Origin: an uncultured Thalassospira sp.
GTDB taxonomy: Bacteria; Pseudomonadota; Alphaproteobacteria; Rhodospirillales_A; Thalassospiraceae
Assembly: GCA_946885765.1 (NCBI GenBank)
Contig: CAMPHD010000001.1
Span: 1 to 40,573 of the forward strand
Direction of reading: 5' to 3'
Length of the DNA stretch: 40,573 nucleotides
Position numbers and translations under genes: made by a program. How positions within the stretch are numbered: position 1 is the first letter of the stretch; each line of letters begins with the position of its first letter. The notes below the pieces were generated by a model. It was not told the DNA's origin. It saw only the letters and a program-made list of their open reading frames with translations, and searched no databases. Positions 33,703 to 40,573 of this stretch are shown piece by piece.

Positions 33703-34722
33703 TTACATCTCGGTCCCGAATTCCTTGCGGAGCGCCTTCAGCACTTCTTCGGTGTCGCCACCGACTTCGCTCACAAGGCTATCACCGATACCGGCAGATG
33801 CCTCTTTGAAGGCAGCACGCTGTTCGTCATTCAGCTTGATGACTTCGATGCCCGGCTTGGCTTTCTTGATGCGATCAAGTGCTTCGGAATTTGCCTTTTC
33901 CTGGGCTTCATAGATAAAGTCATCCAGTTCGGCTTTAACTTCCTTGAGCATTTCTTTGCGCTCGTCCGACAGACCGGCATAGAAATCGGCATTCGACACC
34001 ACAGTCGTGGTGTACTGCTGCTGACCGGCATAGATCAGGTAATCGGTCACTTCATAGAATTTCGCACTTTCGATGAAGAAGATCGGGTTGACCTGCGCAT
34101 CAATCACGCTGGTCTGAAGACCGGAATAAACTTCACCCCACGGCAAGGCCACCGGATCAGCACCGAAAGATTCATAGCTTTCGATCAGGATCGGCGATGT
34201 CATGACACGGAATTTTACCCCGTCAAATTCCGACGGCTGGGTCACCTTTTTCTTGGTGGTCCAGACCATCTCGCCTTCCGGGTACATGGTATAAAGCTTC
34301 AGCCCCTTGGACTCAAAGTCCCCAGACAGACCTTCATAAATCGTCGGGCTGCTCGACAGGACTTCCTTGTTTACCGCGTTATCCTGCGACAGCAGATACG
34401 GTACGCCGAAAACCTGAATTTCCGGGACAAAAGTCCCAAGGTGGCCCGGCGATGCGTTCGAGAACTGAACGGCCCCCGCCGTGGTCAGTTCGGTAATGTC
34501 GTTTTCAGTACCCAGCTGACCATAGGTGTAGATCGTAACTTCAACCTCACCACCGGTCTTTTCCTCGACCAGGCGCTTGAATTCCTGTGCATACAAATCC
34601 TGCACATCGCCCGGGCTTTCTTCATGCGCAAATTTCCATTCTTCGGCATGGGCGGCTGTCCCGGCGACTGCAAAAATTGCGGCAGCAGACAGGGTCGCCT
34701 TGAAGAGCTTGTTCAAACTCAT
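33703..34722 (-). CDS. uehA: TRAP transporter substrate-binding protein for ectoine/hydroxyectoine
   Basis: The 339-residue periplasmic protein has a signal peptide (MSLNKLFKATLSAAAIFAVA, then GTAAHA with cleavage near residue 26) and a DctP fold. It is most like TeaA/UehA: the mature start EEWKFAHEE, and the stretch FRVMTSPILIESYESFG, LPWGEVYSGLQTSVI, VNPIFF and YEVTDYLIYAG. Arg172, Asn212 and Phe216 fall where I recall the ectoine-binding residues of TeaA. The protein delivers the compatible solute to the UehB/UehC permease. ATG 34722 has AAGGGAGA upstream. Unlike the usual uehABC order, it is separated from its permease genes and divergent from enuR, which lies between them. A candidate operator and promoter are upstream, and a terminator follows. 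Confidence 0.93.
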   Translation of the reverse strand: MSLNKLFKATLSAAAIFAVAGTAAHAEEWKFAHEESPGDVQDLYAQEFKRLVEEKTGGEVEVTIYTYGQLGTENDITELTTAGAVQFSNASPGHLGTFVPEIQVFGVPYLLSQDNAVNKEVLSSSPTIYEGLSGDFESKGLKLYTMYPEGEMVWTTKKKVTQPSEFDGVKFRVMTSPILIESYESFGADPVALPWGEVYSGLQTSVIDAQVNPIFFIESAKFYEVTDYLIYAGQQQYTTTVVSNADFYAGLSDERKEMLKEVKAELDDFIYEAQEKANSEALDRIKKAKPGIEVIKLNDEQRAAFKEASAGIGDSLVSEVGGDTEEVLKALRKEFGTEM

Positions 34723-34812
34723 ATCGAAGTCTCCCTTATTATGCCGCGACGACCGGGCTTTAACCCTGTATCGGCGGCGATTAGTTGGCACATCAATGTC
34801 ATGAACGCGCAA

Positions 34813-34841
34813 AGTGTTGAAATGTTCCTGCATCAGGTCAA
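34813..34841 (-). promoter_or_regulatory. Candidate uehA promoter
   Basis: On the minus strand TTGACC (34841-34836) and AACACT (34818-34813) are spaced 17 bases apart. The candidate EnuR palindrome ends 6 bases upstream of the -35 box. The -10 is weak, as expected if regulated. Confidence 0.4.
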
Positions 34842-34847
34842 TGCTAG

Positions 34848-34865
34848 TTTTGTATCATGACAAAA
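34848..34865. promoter_or_regulatory. Candidate EnuR operator, copy 1
   Basis: TTTTGTATCATGACAAAA is an inverted repeat (TTTTGT/ACAAAA around ATCATG). The identical 18-mer occurs again before uehB (36349-36366). This copy lies between divergent uehA and enuR, flanked on the left by the uehA -35 box and on the right by TTGACG (34871-34876), a possible enuR -35. Confidence 0.75.
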
Positions 34866-34949
34866 TAACATTGACGTCTACACATTAACCCTCAGGTCAT
34901 GTTAGGGTCGTAAAAACCCCAAAGGTAGACAAGGGCGGAAATCAACAGG

Positions 34950-36347
34950 ATGTGGCTGCCAAATATCGACCTGAGCGGCGATACGGGACCGAAATACAAG
35001 GCCCTTGTCGAAGCAATCATCACGGATATCGAGGCGGGACGCCTCAGACACGATGTGCGGATGCCAACCCATCGCGAACTGGCGTATAGACTGCATGTCA
35101 GCGTGCAAACCGTCAGTGCTGCTTATAAGGAAGTAGAACGGCAGGGTTATCTCAGATCGGAACGACGGCGGGGCACATTCGTTCAGGCACGCCTGACCGA
35201 TCGCGCATCCACCTTTATTCTCGATAACCGCCAACCTGACCTGATCGACCTGTCGATTGTGCGAACAGCCTATACCGACTTCCACAACGATCTGTCGCGC
35301 CAAATTCACAATAAACTGGCCGAAGAAACCCACCATAACTGGATGGAAAGCTGCCGCCCGGTTGCAGGTTTCGAATATCATCGCGAAATCGGCAGCAAGT
35401 GGCTGGAAACAATGGGGATTTCTGCCGATCTCCCAAACATCCTGATCACCAACGGGGCGGCTCAAGGTATATTTACCGCCCTTGCCACCGTGGTTCAGCC
35501 CGATGACGTCGTCCTGACCGAAAGCCTGACCGATCACGGTGTGATCGGCACGGCCAGCATCCTTAGATTCAAGCTGGGCGCCTTGCCCACCGATGACGAA
35601 GGCATCCTGCCCGATGCGTTTGAGCGCGAATGTCGTACGCGCCATATCCGTGCATTGGTTGTTACCCCGATCTATACCAACCCGACCAATTGCCTGATGG
35701 GGCTGGAACGGCGTAAACGAATCGCCGAAATTGCCGAACATTATGGCGTTTACGTTATTGAGGACGATGTTTACCGCCCGCTTCTCGAACAAAACCTGCC
35801 ACCGATCACAAGTTACCTGCCGCGACTGGGTTTCCATGTTTCCAGCCTGACCAAAATCGTCATGCCGGGCTTGCGGACCGGATTTCTTGTCGTGCCCCAA
35901 CACCTGTCGATTCGCGCCAGCAGCGTCCTGCGCGTCACTGGCTGGATGGGAACGCCTTTGATGGCCGAGATCGGAATACGCTGGATTGCCGATGGCACAG
36001 TCGATCAGGCCGTAACCGTTCAGCGCGCCCTGATGCGTGAACGTCAGGCCCTTGTTGCTGAAATACTGGGCGATGCCGTGGTCCGCCATCACCCTACATC
36101 GCTAAGTGCCTGGGTGCGCATTCCGCATCACTGGCAAGAAGAATGGTTCGCGTCAGAACTAAGGAAAAACGGCGTTGCCGTGACGATTTCAGATCCGTTC
36201 ATGACGGTCAAGGTTCCCCGCCCGAATGCCATCCGGATTTGCGTGGGCGGGGCGGTTGATACCCCTGCACTCCATCATGCTTTGATGCAAATCAGACACA
36301 CGATGGAACAAATGCCGGGTGTCCATGCCTTCGACGTTATGTATTGA
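34950..36347 (+). CDS. enuR: MocR/PdxR-type (GntR plus aminotransferase domain) regulator of ectoine utilisation
   Basis: The 465-residue protein has an N-terminal GntR winged helix (about 10-80: GPKYKALVEAI, RMPTHRELAYRLHVSVQTVSAAY, GYLRSERRRGTFV) and a fold-type I aminotransferase-like effector domain (about 130-455). The PLP-binding lysine is K302 in SSLTKIVMPGLRTGF, the residue number I recall for EnuR of Ruegeria pomeroyi. Other PLP-site features are TNGAAQGIF and the Asp in VIEDDVYRP. Known EnuR proteins repress ectoine-use genes and are released by diaminobutyrate-type intermediates bound to PLP. Its position in the island, next to uehA and before uehB, fits. It likely controls itself and both transport operons through the repeated palindrome. 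ATG 34950 is preceded by a weak AACAGG. Confidence 0.93.
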   Translation: MWLPNIDLSGDTGPKYKALVEAIITDIEAGRLRHDVRMPTHRELAYRLHVSVQTVSAAYKEVERQGYLRSERRRGTFVQARLTDRASTFILDNRQPDLIDLSIVRTAYTDFHNDLSRQIHNKLAEETHHNWMESCRPVAGFEYHREIGSKWLETMGISADLPNILITNGAAQGIFTALATVVQPDDVVLTESLTDHGVIGTASILRFKLGALPTDDEGILPDAFERECRTRHIRALVVTPIYTNPTNCLMGLERRKRIAEIAEHYGVYVIEDDVYRPLLEQNLPPITSYLPRLGFHVSSLTKIVMPGLRTGFLVVPQHLSIRASSVLRVTGWMGTPLMAEIGIRWIADGTVDQAVTVQRALMRERQALVAEILGDAVVRHHPTSLSAWVRIPHHWQEEWFASELRKNGVAVTISDPFMTVKVPRPNAIRICVGGAVDTPALHHALMQIRHTMEQMPGVHAFDVMY

Positions 36348-36348
36348 T

Positions 36349-36366
36349 TTTTGTATCATGACAAAA
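36349..36366. promoter_or_regulatory. Candidate EnuR operator, copy 2
   Basis: The same 18-mer as at 34848-34865, TTTTGTATCATGACAAAA, here one base after the enuR stop and about 135 bases upstream of uehB. The flanking T and A extend the palindrome to 20 bases. Confidence 0.75.
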
Positions 36367-36372
36367 ATCTGA

Positions 36373-36400
36373 TTGAACCGTCACAAACCGTTTTTATTCT
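36373..36400 (+). promoter_or_regulatory. Candidate promoter of the uehBC-eutABC operon
   Basis: TTGAAC (36373-36378) and TATTCT (36395-36400) are 16 bases apart. The -35 box starts 6 bases after the candidate operator, the same gap as at the uehA promoter. Confidence 0.5.
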
Positions 36401-36501
36401 GGCAGTCTGGCGTGAAGCGAACAGGAAACGTGTGGGAGGGAACCGAATAACCACACACAACGTTTAGCAAGAATGTCTCGCACGCGCATCATGGAGGTCG
36501 T

Positions 36502-37086
36502 ATGTCAGATTCTAACGGGGAGGCACCCGCGCCACAAGGCGGGGTGCTATCGGTGCTGAAACGGCTTGATGACGGATTGTCTGTTGTCGAGCGTCAGTTA
36601 CTGGGGTGGAGCATCGTGATCATGGCCGTAAACACGGTCGCCAATGTGATCATGCGTCTGGGTTTCAGTTCGAGTATCTTCTTTTCCGAAGAACTAAACC
36701 AATTTCTGATCATTCTTGTGACGTTCGTTGGTATCAGCGAAGCCGCCCGCATGGGACGCCATATTCGCATGTCGGCCTTTACCGATATGCTTGGTCCCAA
36801 GGCCAGCAAAATCATGATGATCATCATCACGCTTGGTACTGCCGCCCTTCTGTTTCTTCTGACATGGTATTCGATCGGTTATGTTTCATCCCTGATCCAG
36901 TCCAATCGACTTACACCCGCCTTGCGCATTCCCTATTACTTTACCGTCCTCATCGTGCCCTTTGGCCTTGCGGTCACTGGCATCCAGTTCGTACTTGCCG
37001 CGGCGACGAACATCTTCAAACCGGGGACACATCTGTCCTACCGGGTTGAAGATACGTTCACCGACGCTGACGATCATCATCTGTAG
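36502..37086 (+). CDS. uehB: TRAP transporter small permease (ectoine/hydroxyectoine)
   Basis: The 194-residue protein is the DctQ-type four-helix subunit: hydrophobic segments at about 35-55, 65-85, 105-130 and 148-172. The family signature FFSEELNQFLIILVTFVGISEAARMGRHI is split across TM2, with Arg and His close to the membrane edge. It forms the membrane complex with UehC and accepts substrate from UehA. GGAGGT precedes ATG 36502. The gene is first of an operon with uehC only 12 bases downstream. A cytoplasmic N-terminus of about 25 polar residues is seen. Confidence 0.93.
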   Translation: MSDSNGEAPAPQGGVLSVLKRLDDGLSVVERQLLGWSIVIMAVNTVANVIMRLGFSSSIFFSEELNQFLIILVTFVGISEAARMGRHIRMSAFTDMLGPKASKIMMIIITLGTAALLFLLTWYSIGYVSSLIQSNRLTPALRIPYYFTVLIVPFGLAVTGIQFVLAAATNIFKPGTHLSYRVEDTFTDADDHHL

Positions 37087-37098
37087 GGGGACGGAAAA

Positions 37099-38382
37099 AT
37101 GGATCTTGGAACCACAATTCTTCTGGTGATGCTCGGGCTTCTGGTGCTGGGCTTCCCGATGATGGTGCCGCTGACAATGGCCAGCGTCGTCGCCTTTACC
37201 TTCTACATGCCGATTGATCCGAAAATCCTGATCCAGCAAATGGTGACAGGGATTTCACCGGTCGCGCTGATTGCCGTCCCGATGTTCATCTTTGCCGCCG
37301 ACATCGTGACAAAGGGGCATACGGCCAACCGGCTTATTGACCTTGCCATGACGTTCGTTGGTCATGTTCGTGGCGGTCTTGCGGTCACGACTGCCCTTGG
37401 CTGTACGCTGTTTGGTGCGGTATCGGGCTCGACACAGGCCACCGTGGTTGCCATGGGCGGGCCGTTGCGTCCCAAAATGTTGAAAGCCGGTTACAAAGAC
37501 AGCTTTGTCATGGCGCTGGTCATTAATGCCAGCGACATCGCATTTCTGATCCCGCCATCCATCGGCATGATCGTGTTTGGCGTGGTCGGCAAGGTATCCA
37601 TCGGCGAACTGTTCCTGGCCGGTATCGGTCCGGGCATTTTGATCCTGATAATGTTTTCCGCCTATTCGATGTATTATGCGAAAAAGAATGACATCCCGAC
37701 CATCCCGCGCATGAGCTGGGCGGAACGCGGCAAGGCTGTAATCAATGCAGGCCCCGCCATCATGTTCCCGGTTCTGATTGTCGGCGGGATTTATCTCGGC
37801 TGGGTCAGCCCGACCGAGATCGCCGCGGTGTCCGTAGTTTACGCTGTCATACTTGAAGTCATGATCTTCAAGTCGGTGAAATGGTCGGAACTTCTGGAAA
37901 TTGCCCGCTCAACCGGTCTGATCACCGCAGTGGTCTTCATCCTTGTTGGTGCTGGCACGACATTCTCGTTCGTGATTTCCTTTGCCCAGATCCCCCAGCA
38001 TGTGATTGGCGCACTCGGCCTTGAAGAGGCAAACAGCTACCTGATCCTTGCAGCTATCTGCATCGCGTTCTTTATCGGTTGCATGTTTGTCGATCCGATT
38101 GTCGTCATTCTGGTTTTGACCCCGATCTTCATGCCGCTGGTGCGTGATGCCGGTCTTGATCCGGTTCTGGTCGGCACACTGGTGACGCTTCAGGTTGCCA
38201 TCGGGTCGGCCACACCACCATTTGGCTGCGATATTTTCACCGCCATCGCGATCTTCAGGCGACCTTATTTCGAGGTCATTCGCGGGACGCCACCCTTTAT
38301 CTTCATGCTTCTGCTGGCGGCTGTGATCGTGGTTCTCGTCCCTCAGATCGCATTGTACCTGCCGACAATGGCATTCCGTTAA
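37099..38382 (+). CDS. uehC: TRAP transporter large permease (ectoine/hydroxyectoine)
   Basis: The 427-residue protein is a DctM-type sodium-coupled secondary transporter with about 12 hydrophobic segments. Family motifs include VPMFIFAADIVTKG, the loop LFGAVSGSTQATVVAMG, NASDIAFLIPPSIGMIVFG and, in the second half, FIGCMFVDPIVVILVLTPIFMP and SATPPFGCDIF. It imports ectoines bound by UehA, driven by the sodium gradient. AGGGGACGG precedes ATG 37099. The following intergenic stretch (38383-38481) carries a strong hairpin before eutA. Confidence 0.95.
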   Translation: MDLGTTILLVMLGLLVLGFPMMVPLTMASVVAFTFYMPIDPKILIQQMVTGISPVALIAVPMFIFAADIVTKGHTANRLIDLAMTFVGHVRGGLAVTTALGCTLFGAVSGSTQATVVAMGGPLRPKMLKAGYKDSFVMALVINASDIAFLIPPSIGMIVFGVVGKVSIGELFLAGIGPGILILIMFSAYSMYYAKKNDIPTIPRMSWAERGKAVINAGPAIMFPVLIVGGIYLGWVSPTEIAAVSVVYAVILEVMIFKSVKWSELLEIARSTGLITAVVFILVGAGTTFSFVISFAQIPQHVIGALGLEEANSYLILAAICIAFFIGCMFVDPIVVILVLTPIFMPLVRDAGLDPVLVGTLVTLQVAIGSATPPFGCDIFTAIAIFRRPYFEVIRGTPPFIFMLLLAAVIVVLVPQIALYLPTMAFR

Positions 38383-38433
38383 TTCGACGGATAACCGGGA
38401 TCGTCCCGGAAAAGAATAACCACAACAGAAAAT

Positions 38434-38463
38434 CGGGGTGCGGGCATTCATTGCCCCACCCCG
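38434..38463 (+). promoter_or_regulatory. Hairpin immediately before the eutA ribosome-binding site
   Basis: CGGGGTG (38434-38440) pairs with CACCCCG (38457-38463); after one bulged C, GGGCA (38442-38446) pairs with TGCCC (38452-38456) around the loop TTCAT. AAGGAG (38466-38471) starts two bases later. Without a U tract it is more likely an RNA-stability or translation element than a terminator. A second, shorter hairpin CCGGGA-TCG-TCCCGG lies at 38396-38410. Confidence 0.55.
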
Positions 38464-38481
38464 TTCAAGGAGTCGAGGACG

Positions 38482-39264
38482 ATGTCCGTTGCCCCTGCGG
38501 TCACGCCAGAGCCGATAGACCTGTCTTATTTGCCCGATCCGGTTGCCCCGGCCGGGCGGATCGGCCTGATTACGCTCGCCACCGATTTCAATAGCGAAGA
38601 CGACCTGCGCCGCATCATCCCCCACGATGTCGGGCTGTTCACGACCCGCATTGAAAATGCCAATCCCATCACGATTGAAACCCTGCGCAGCATGGCCGAC
38701 GATCTGCCGCGTGCCGCACGCACCCTGTTGCCGGGATATAGTGTGGATGTTGCCATTTTCGGCTGCACATCGGGTACTGCGGTCAATGGATCGGACCGGA
38801 TCGAAGCCCTGATCAACATCGGCATGCCCGGCACGGCCGTGACCAATCCGTTGCTGGCGGCTGATGTCGCATTGCGAACAATCGGTGCGCAAAAAATCGC
38901 CGTTGTCACCCCCTATGTCTTGGATGTCACCCGTTCCGTTGCTGAACAATTGATGGTGCGTGGATTTGATGTGACACGCGTTTTGGGTTTCGGGCTTGAA
39001 AATGATCCTGACATGACAGCGATCCCGCCCGACGCCCTGTTGGCCGCCGCATTGCAGGCCAACAGCCCGGACGCCGATGCGGTATTCATTTCCTGCACCG
39101 CCATCCGGGCCGCCGAAATAGCAGAACGTGCCGAGAAACTTTTGGGCAAGCCGGTGATCACCAGTAATCAGGCCCTGATCTGGCACGCACTGCAACTGAT
39201 GAAATACAAAAAACCGGTCGCAGGGTTCGGAACCCTGTTCGATCACGCCCTGCAAACATCGTAA
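38482..39264 (+). CDS. eutA: Asp/Glu racemase-family protein of ectoine utilisation (maleate isomerase/arylmalonate decarboxylase-like)
   Basis: The 260-residue protein belongs to the Asp/Glu racemase superfamily, in the branch with maleate isomerase and arylmalonate decarboxylase. The two catalytic cysteines are C95 (FGCTSGTAVNG) and C205 (ISCTAIRAAE). Start strand RIGLITLATDFN and the substrate region GTAVTNPLLAADVAL are typical. In ectoine-use clusters this gene is eutA, found with eutB and eutC and thought to serve hydroxyectoine conversion; its exact reaction is not settled as far as I know. AAGGAG is 10 bases upstream of ATG 38482. Its stop overlaps a possible eutB start. Confidence 0.9.
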   Translation: MSVAPAVTPEPIDLSYLPDPVAPAGRIGLITLATDFNSEDDLRRIIPHDVGLFTTRIENANPITIETLRSMADDLPRAARTLLPGYSVDVAIFGCTSGTAVNGSDRIEALINIGMPGTAVTNPLLAADVALRTIGAQKIAVVTPYVLDVTRSVAEQLMVRGFDVTRVLGFGLENDPDMTAIPPDALLAAALQANSPDADAVFISCTAIRAAEIAERAEKLLGKPVITSNQALIWHALQLMKYKKPVAGFGTLFDHALQTS

Positions 39265-39278
39265 TGATCGAGGTCGCC

Positions 39279-40268
39279 ATGAAGGAACCCATCACGCTTG
39301 GTGATGTGCTTTCTGCCCGCAAAACCATCGCGGGACACGTGATCCATACACCACTGCGTCCGTCCGCCAGCCTGTCTGAACGGATCGGATCGCCGGTGTG
39401 GCTGAAATGCGAACACCAGCAATATACCGGCAGCTTCAAGCTGCGCGGTGCTGCCAATGCCGTTTTGAAACTCTCGCCCGAACAAAAGGAAAAGGGCGTC
39501 GTTGGCGTATCGACCGGCAACTATGGTCGTGCCCTTGCCAATGCGGCACGTAATGCCGGGGTGCGGGCCGTTATCTGCATGTCCGAACTGGTACCGAAAA
39601 ACAAGGTCGACGGCATCCGCGCCCAAGGTGCCGAAATTTGCATTTCCGGCACCTCGCAGGACGAAGCCCAAAAGGAAGTCGACCGTCTGGTTGCGGAAAA
39701 GGGCATGACCATGCTGCCGCCCTTTGACCACGCCCATATCATCGCCGGCCAGGGAACCCTTGGCCTTGAAATCCTTGAACAGCTTCCAGAAGCCGACACG
39801 CTTCTGGTGCCTTTGTCCGGCGGCGGGCTTCTGGCCGGTGTGGCACTGGCCGCAAAGTCAATCAATCCGGCCATCCGGGTTGTCGGCATTTCGATGGAAC
39901 GCGGCTGTGCGATGATCACAAGCCTGCAGGAAGGCAAACCGACCGCGGTTAAGGAACTGCCAACACTGGCCGACAGTCTGGGCGGCGGCATCGGGCAAAA
40001 CAACCAATACACATTCGATATGTGCGCCGATCTGACCGATGACTTTGTTCTGGTGAACGAAGCCCAGATTGCGGATGGCATCCGGGCTGCCTATCACGAG
40101 GACCAGCAGGTCATCGAAGGTGCTGCCGCCGTTGGCATCGCGGCCCTTCGCGCCGGTCTGATCGACAATCCCGGCACCACGGTCGTTCTGTCGACCGGCT
40201 GCAATATCGATATGGATTTGCATAAACGCATTGTCGGCGGCGAAGACGTCGACCTGATGGCGGAGTAA
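39279..40268 (+). CDS. eutB: PLP-dependent hydroxyectoine utilisation dehydratase (threonine dehydratase-like)
   Basis: The 329-residue protein is a fold-type II PLP enzyme related to threonine/serine dehydratases. The PLP lysine is K54 in YTGSFKLRGAANAV; the phosphate loop is SGGGLLAGVALAAK; STGNYGRAL and LSTGCNIDM are also seen. In eut clusters EutB is thought to dehydrate the hydroxylated diaminobutyrate intermediate, with EutC. ATG 39279 is preferred because GAGG lies five bases upstream. An in-frame ATG at 39264 overlaps the eutA stop and could be used by coupling. It is 14 bases after eutA and 5 before eutC. Confidence 0.93.
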   Translation: MKEPITLGDVLSARKTIAGHVIHTPLRPSASLSERIGSPVWLKCEHQQYTGSFKLRGAANAVLKLSPEQKEKGVVGVSTGNYGRALANAARNAGVRAVICMSELVPKNKVDGIRAQGAEICISGTSQDEAQKEVDRLVAEKGMTMLPPFDHAHIIAGQGTLGLEILEQLPEADTLLVPLSGGGLLAGVALAAKSINPAIRVVGISMERGCAMITSLQEGKPTAVKELPTLADSLGGGIGQNNQYTFDMCADLTDDFVLVNEAQIADGIRAAYHEDQQVIEGAAAVGIAALRAGLIDNPGTTVVLSTGCNIDMDLHKRIVGGEDVDLMAE

Positions 40269-40273
40269 CCGAT

Positions 40274-40573
40274 ATGCCCAACATCAGAATCCTGACCGAA
40301 ACCGACCTTCGCAACGTTATCACCCTTGATACCGATGCGATTGCCTGCATCGAAAATGCCTTTCTCGCACTGGCGACCAAGGATGTGCGCATGCCGCCGA
40401 TCCTTCGGCTTGATATCGACGACCACAATGGCGAGGTCGATGTCAAAACCGCCTATGTCCCCGGGCTGGACAGCTTCGCCATCAAAATAAGCCCCGGCTT
40501 CTTTGACAATCCGAAACTCGGCCTGCCATCGGTCAACGGGTTGATGAACCTGTTTTCGGCCAAAACCGGCCTG
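40274..40573 (+). CDS. eutC: Ornithine cyclodeaminase/mu-crystallin family protein, C-terminus beyond window
   Basis: The first 100 residues are visible (MPNIRILTETDLRNVI, then MPPILRLDIDDHNGEVDVKT, YVPGLDSFAIKISPGFFDNP). They match the N-terminus of the ornithine cyclodeaminase/mu-crystallin family, which binds NAD(H) in the part beyond the window. In hydroxyectoine clusters this gene is eutC and follows eutB, as here. GGAG is about 9 bases upstream of ATG 40274. The end and active site cannot be checked. Confidence 0.88.
   Translation, partial: MPNIRILTETDLRNVITLDTDAIACIENAFLALATKDVRMPPILRLDIDDHNGEVDVKTAYVPGLDSFAIKISPGFFDNPKLGLPSVNGLMNLFSAKTGL

Noticed and set aside
34902..36092. Minus-strand open frame of 396 codons opposite enuR
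   Set aside because: A shadow of the MocR-type regulator gene, with no motif of its own.
36402..36420. A possible sigma-54 promoter (TGGCAG...) before uehB
   Set aside because: The GG and GC elements are not at the required spacing, and a sigma-70-like pair next to the palindrome explains the region better.
37909..39255. Minus-strand open frame of 448 codons opposite uehC and eutA
   Set aside because: It spans two well-supported genes on the plus strand and its product is low-complexity, rich in Gln, Arg, His and Gly.

Overview
This window looks like a chromosomal stretch from a marine alphaproteobacterium of the Rhodospirillales, most likely Thalassospira or a close relative. That placement is an inference from gene content and protein style: Mcl1-type malyl-CoA lyase, a DUF4169 protein, MgtE, MaeB, a TRAP transporter with an ectoine-catabolism island, and several c-di-GMP proteins. 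Base composition is moderately GC-rich. I see no insertion sequence, integrase, prophage, rRNA operon or CRISPR array.

Positions 1-20,100 hold mostly housekeeping and signalling genes. In order: a partial flagellin-like gene with an unusual start region; an RlmD/RumA-type RNA methyltransferase; a CHASE-GGDEF-EAL protein with both catalytic domains degraded; mgtE; maeB; tRNA-Leu(GAG); lipB overlapping a DgcZ-like zinc-binding diguanylate cyclase; a winged-helix/RMF-like two-domain protein; a DUF4169 protein; an OmpA-like lipoprotein; tRNA-Arg(ACG); a DUF533 gene cut in two by an in-frame TGA; a remnant of a fasciclin (FAS1) gene; a GcvR-like ACT protein; an RTX protein; and a membrane diguanylate cyclase.

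Positions 20,100-30,000 hold metabolic and membrane genes. They are mcl1; a zinc-type oxidoreductase divergent from an HxlR regulator across a perfect inverted repeat; a GNAT acetyltransferase; accA; and then a co-directional run of a NaChBac-type voltage-gated sodium channel, a metallo-beta-lactamase-fold hydrolase, a very unusual 1059-residue ABC protein (degenerate ATPase split by an insertion of about 320 residues, with a C-terminal cyclic-nucleotide-binding domain), and a small membrane protein.

Positions 30,000-40,573 form an ectoine/hydroxyectoine uptake and catabolism island. It has a semialdehyde dehydrogenase and a class III aminotransferase (candidate DoeC/Ssd and DoeD/Atf), a small secreted protein, a TeaA/UehA-type substrate-binding protein, the MocR-type regulator EnuR, the TRAP permeases UehB and UehC, then eutA, eutB and the start of eutC, which runs off the window. 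uehA is transcribed away from enuR and is separated from its permease genes. An identical 18-bp palindrome lies in the uehA-enuR intergenic region and just upstream of uehB. In each case it sits 5-6 bp from a plausible -35 box, so it is a strong candidate EnuR operator. The core ring-opening genes eutD/eutE (doeA/doeB) are not visible and would be expected beyond the right edge.

The items most worth a second look are the ABC-CNB protein with the split ATPase, the duplicated EnuR palindrome, the ATG-TAG start-stop at the flagellin-like gene, the nonsense codon in the DUF533 gene, and the winged-helix/RMF fusion.
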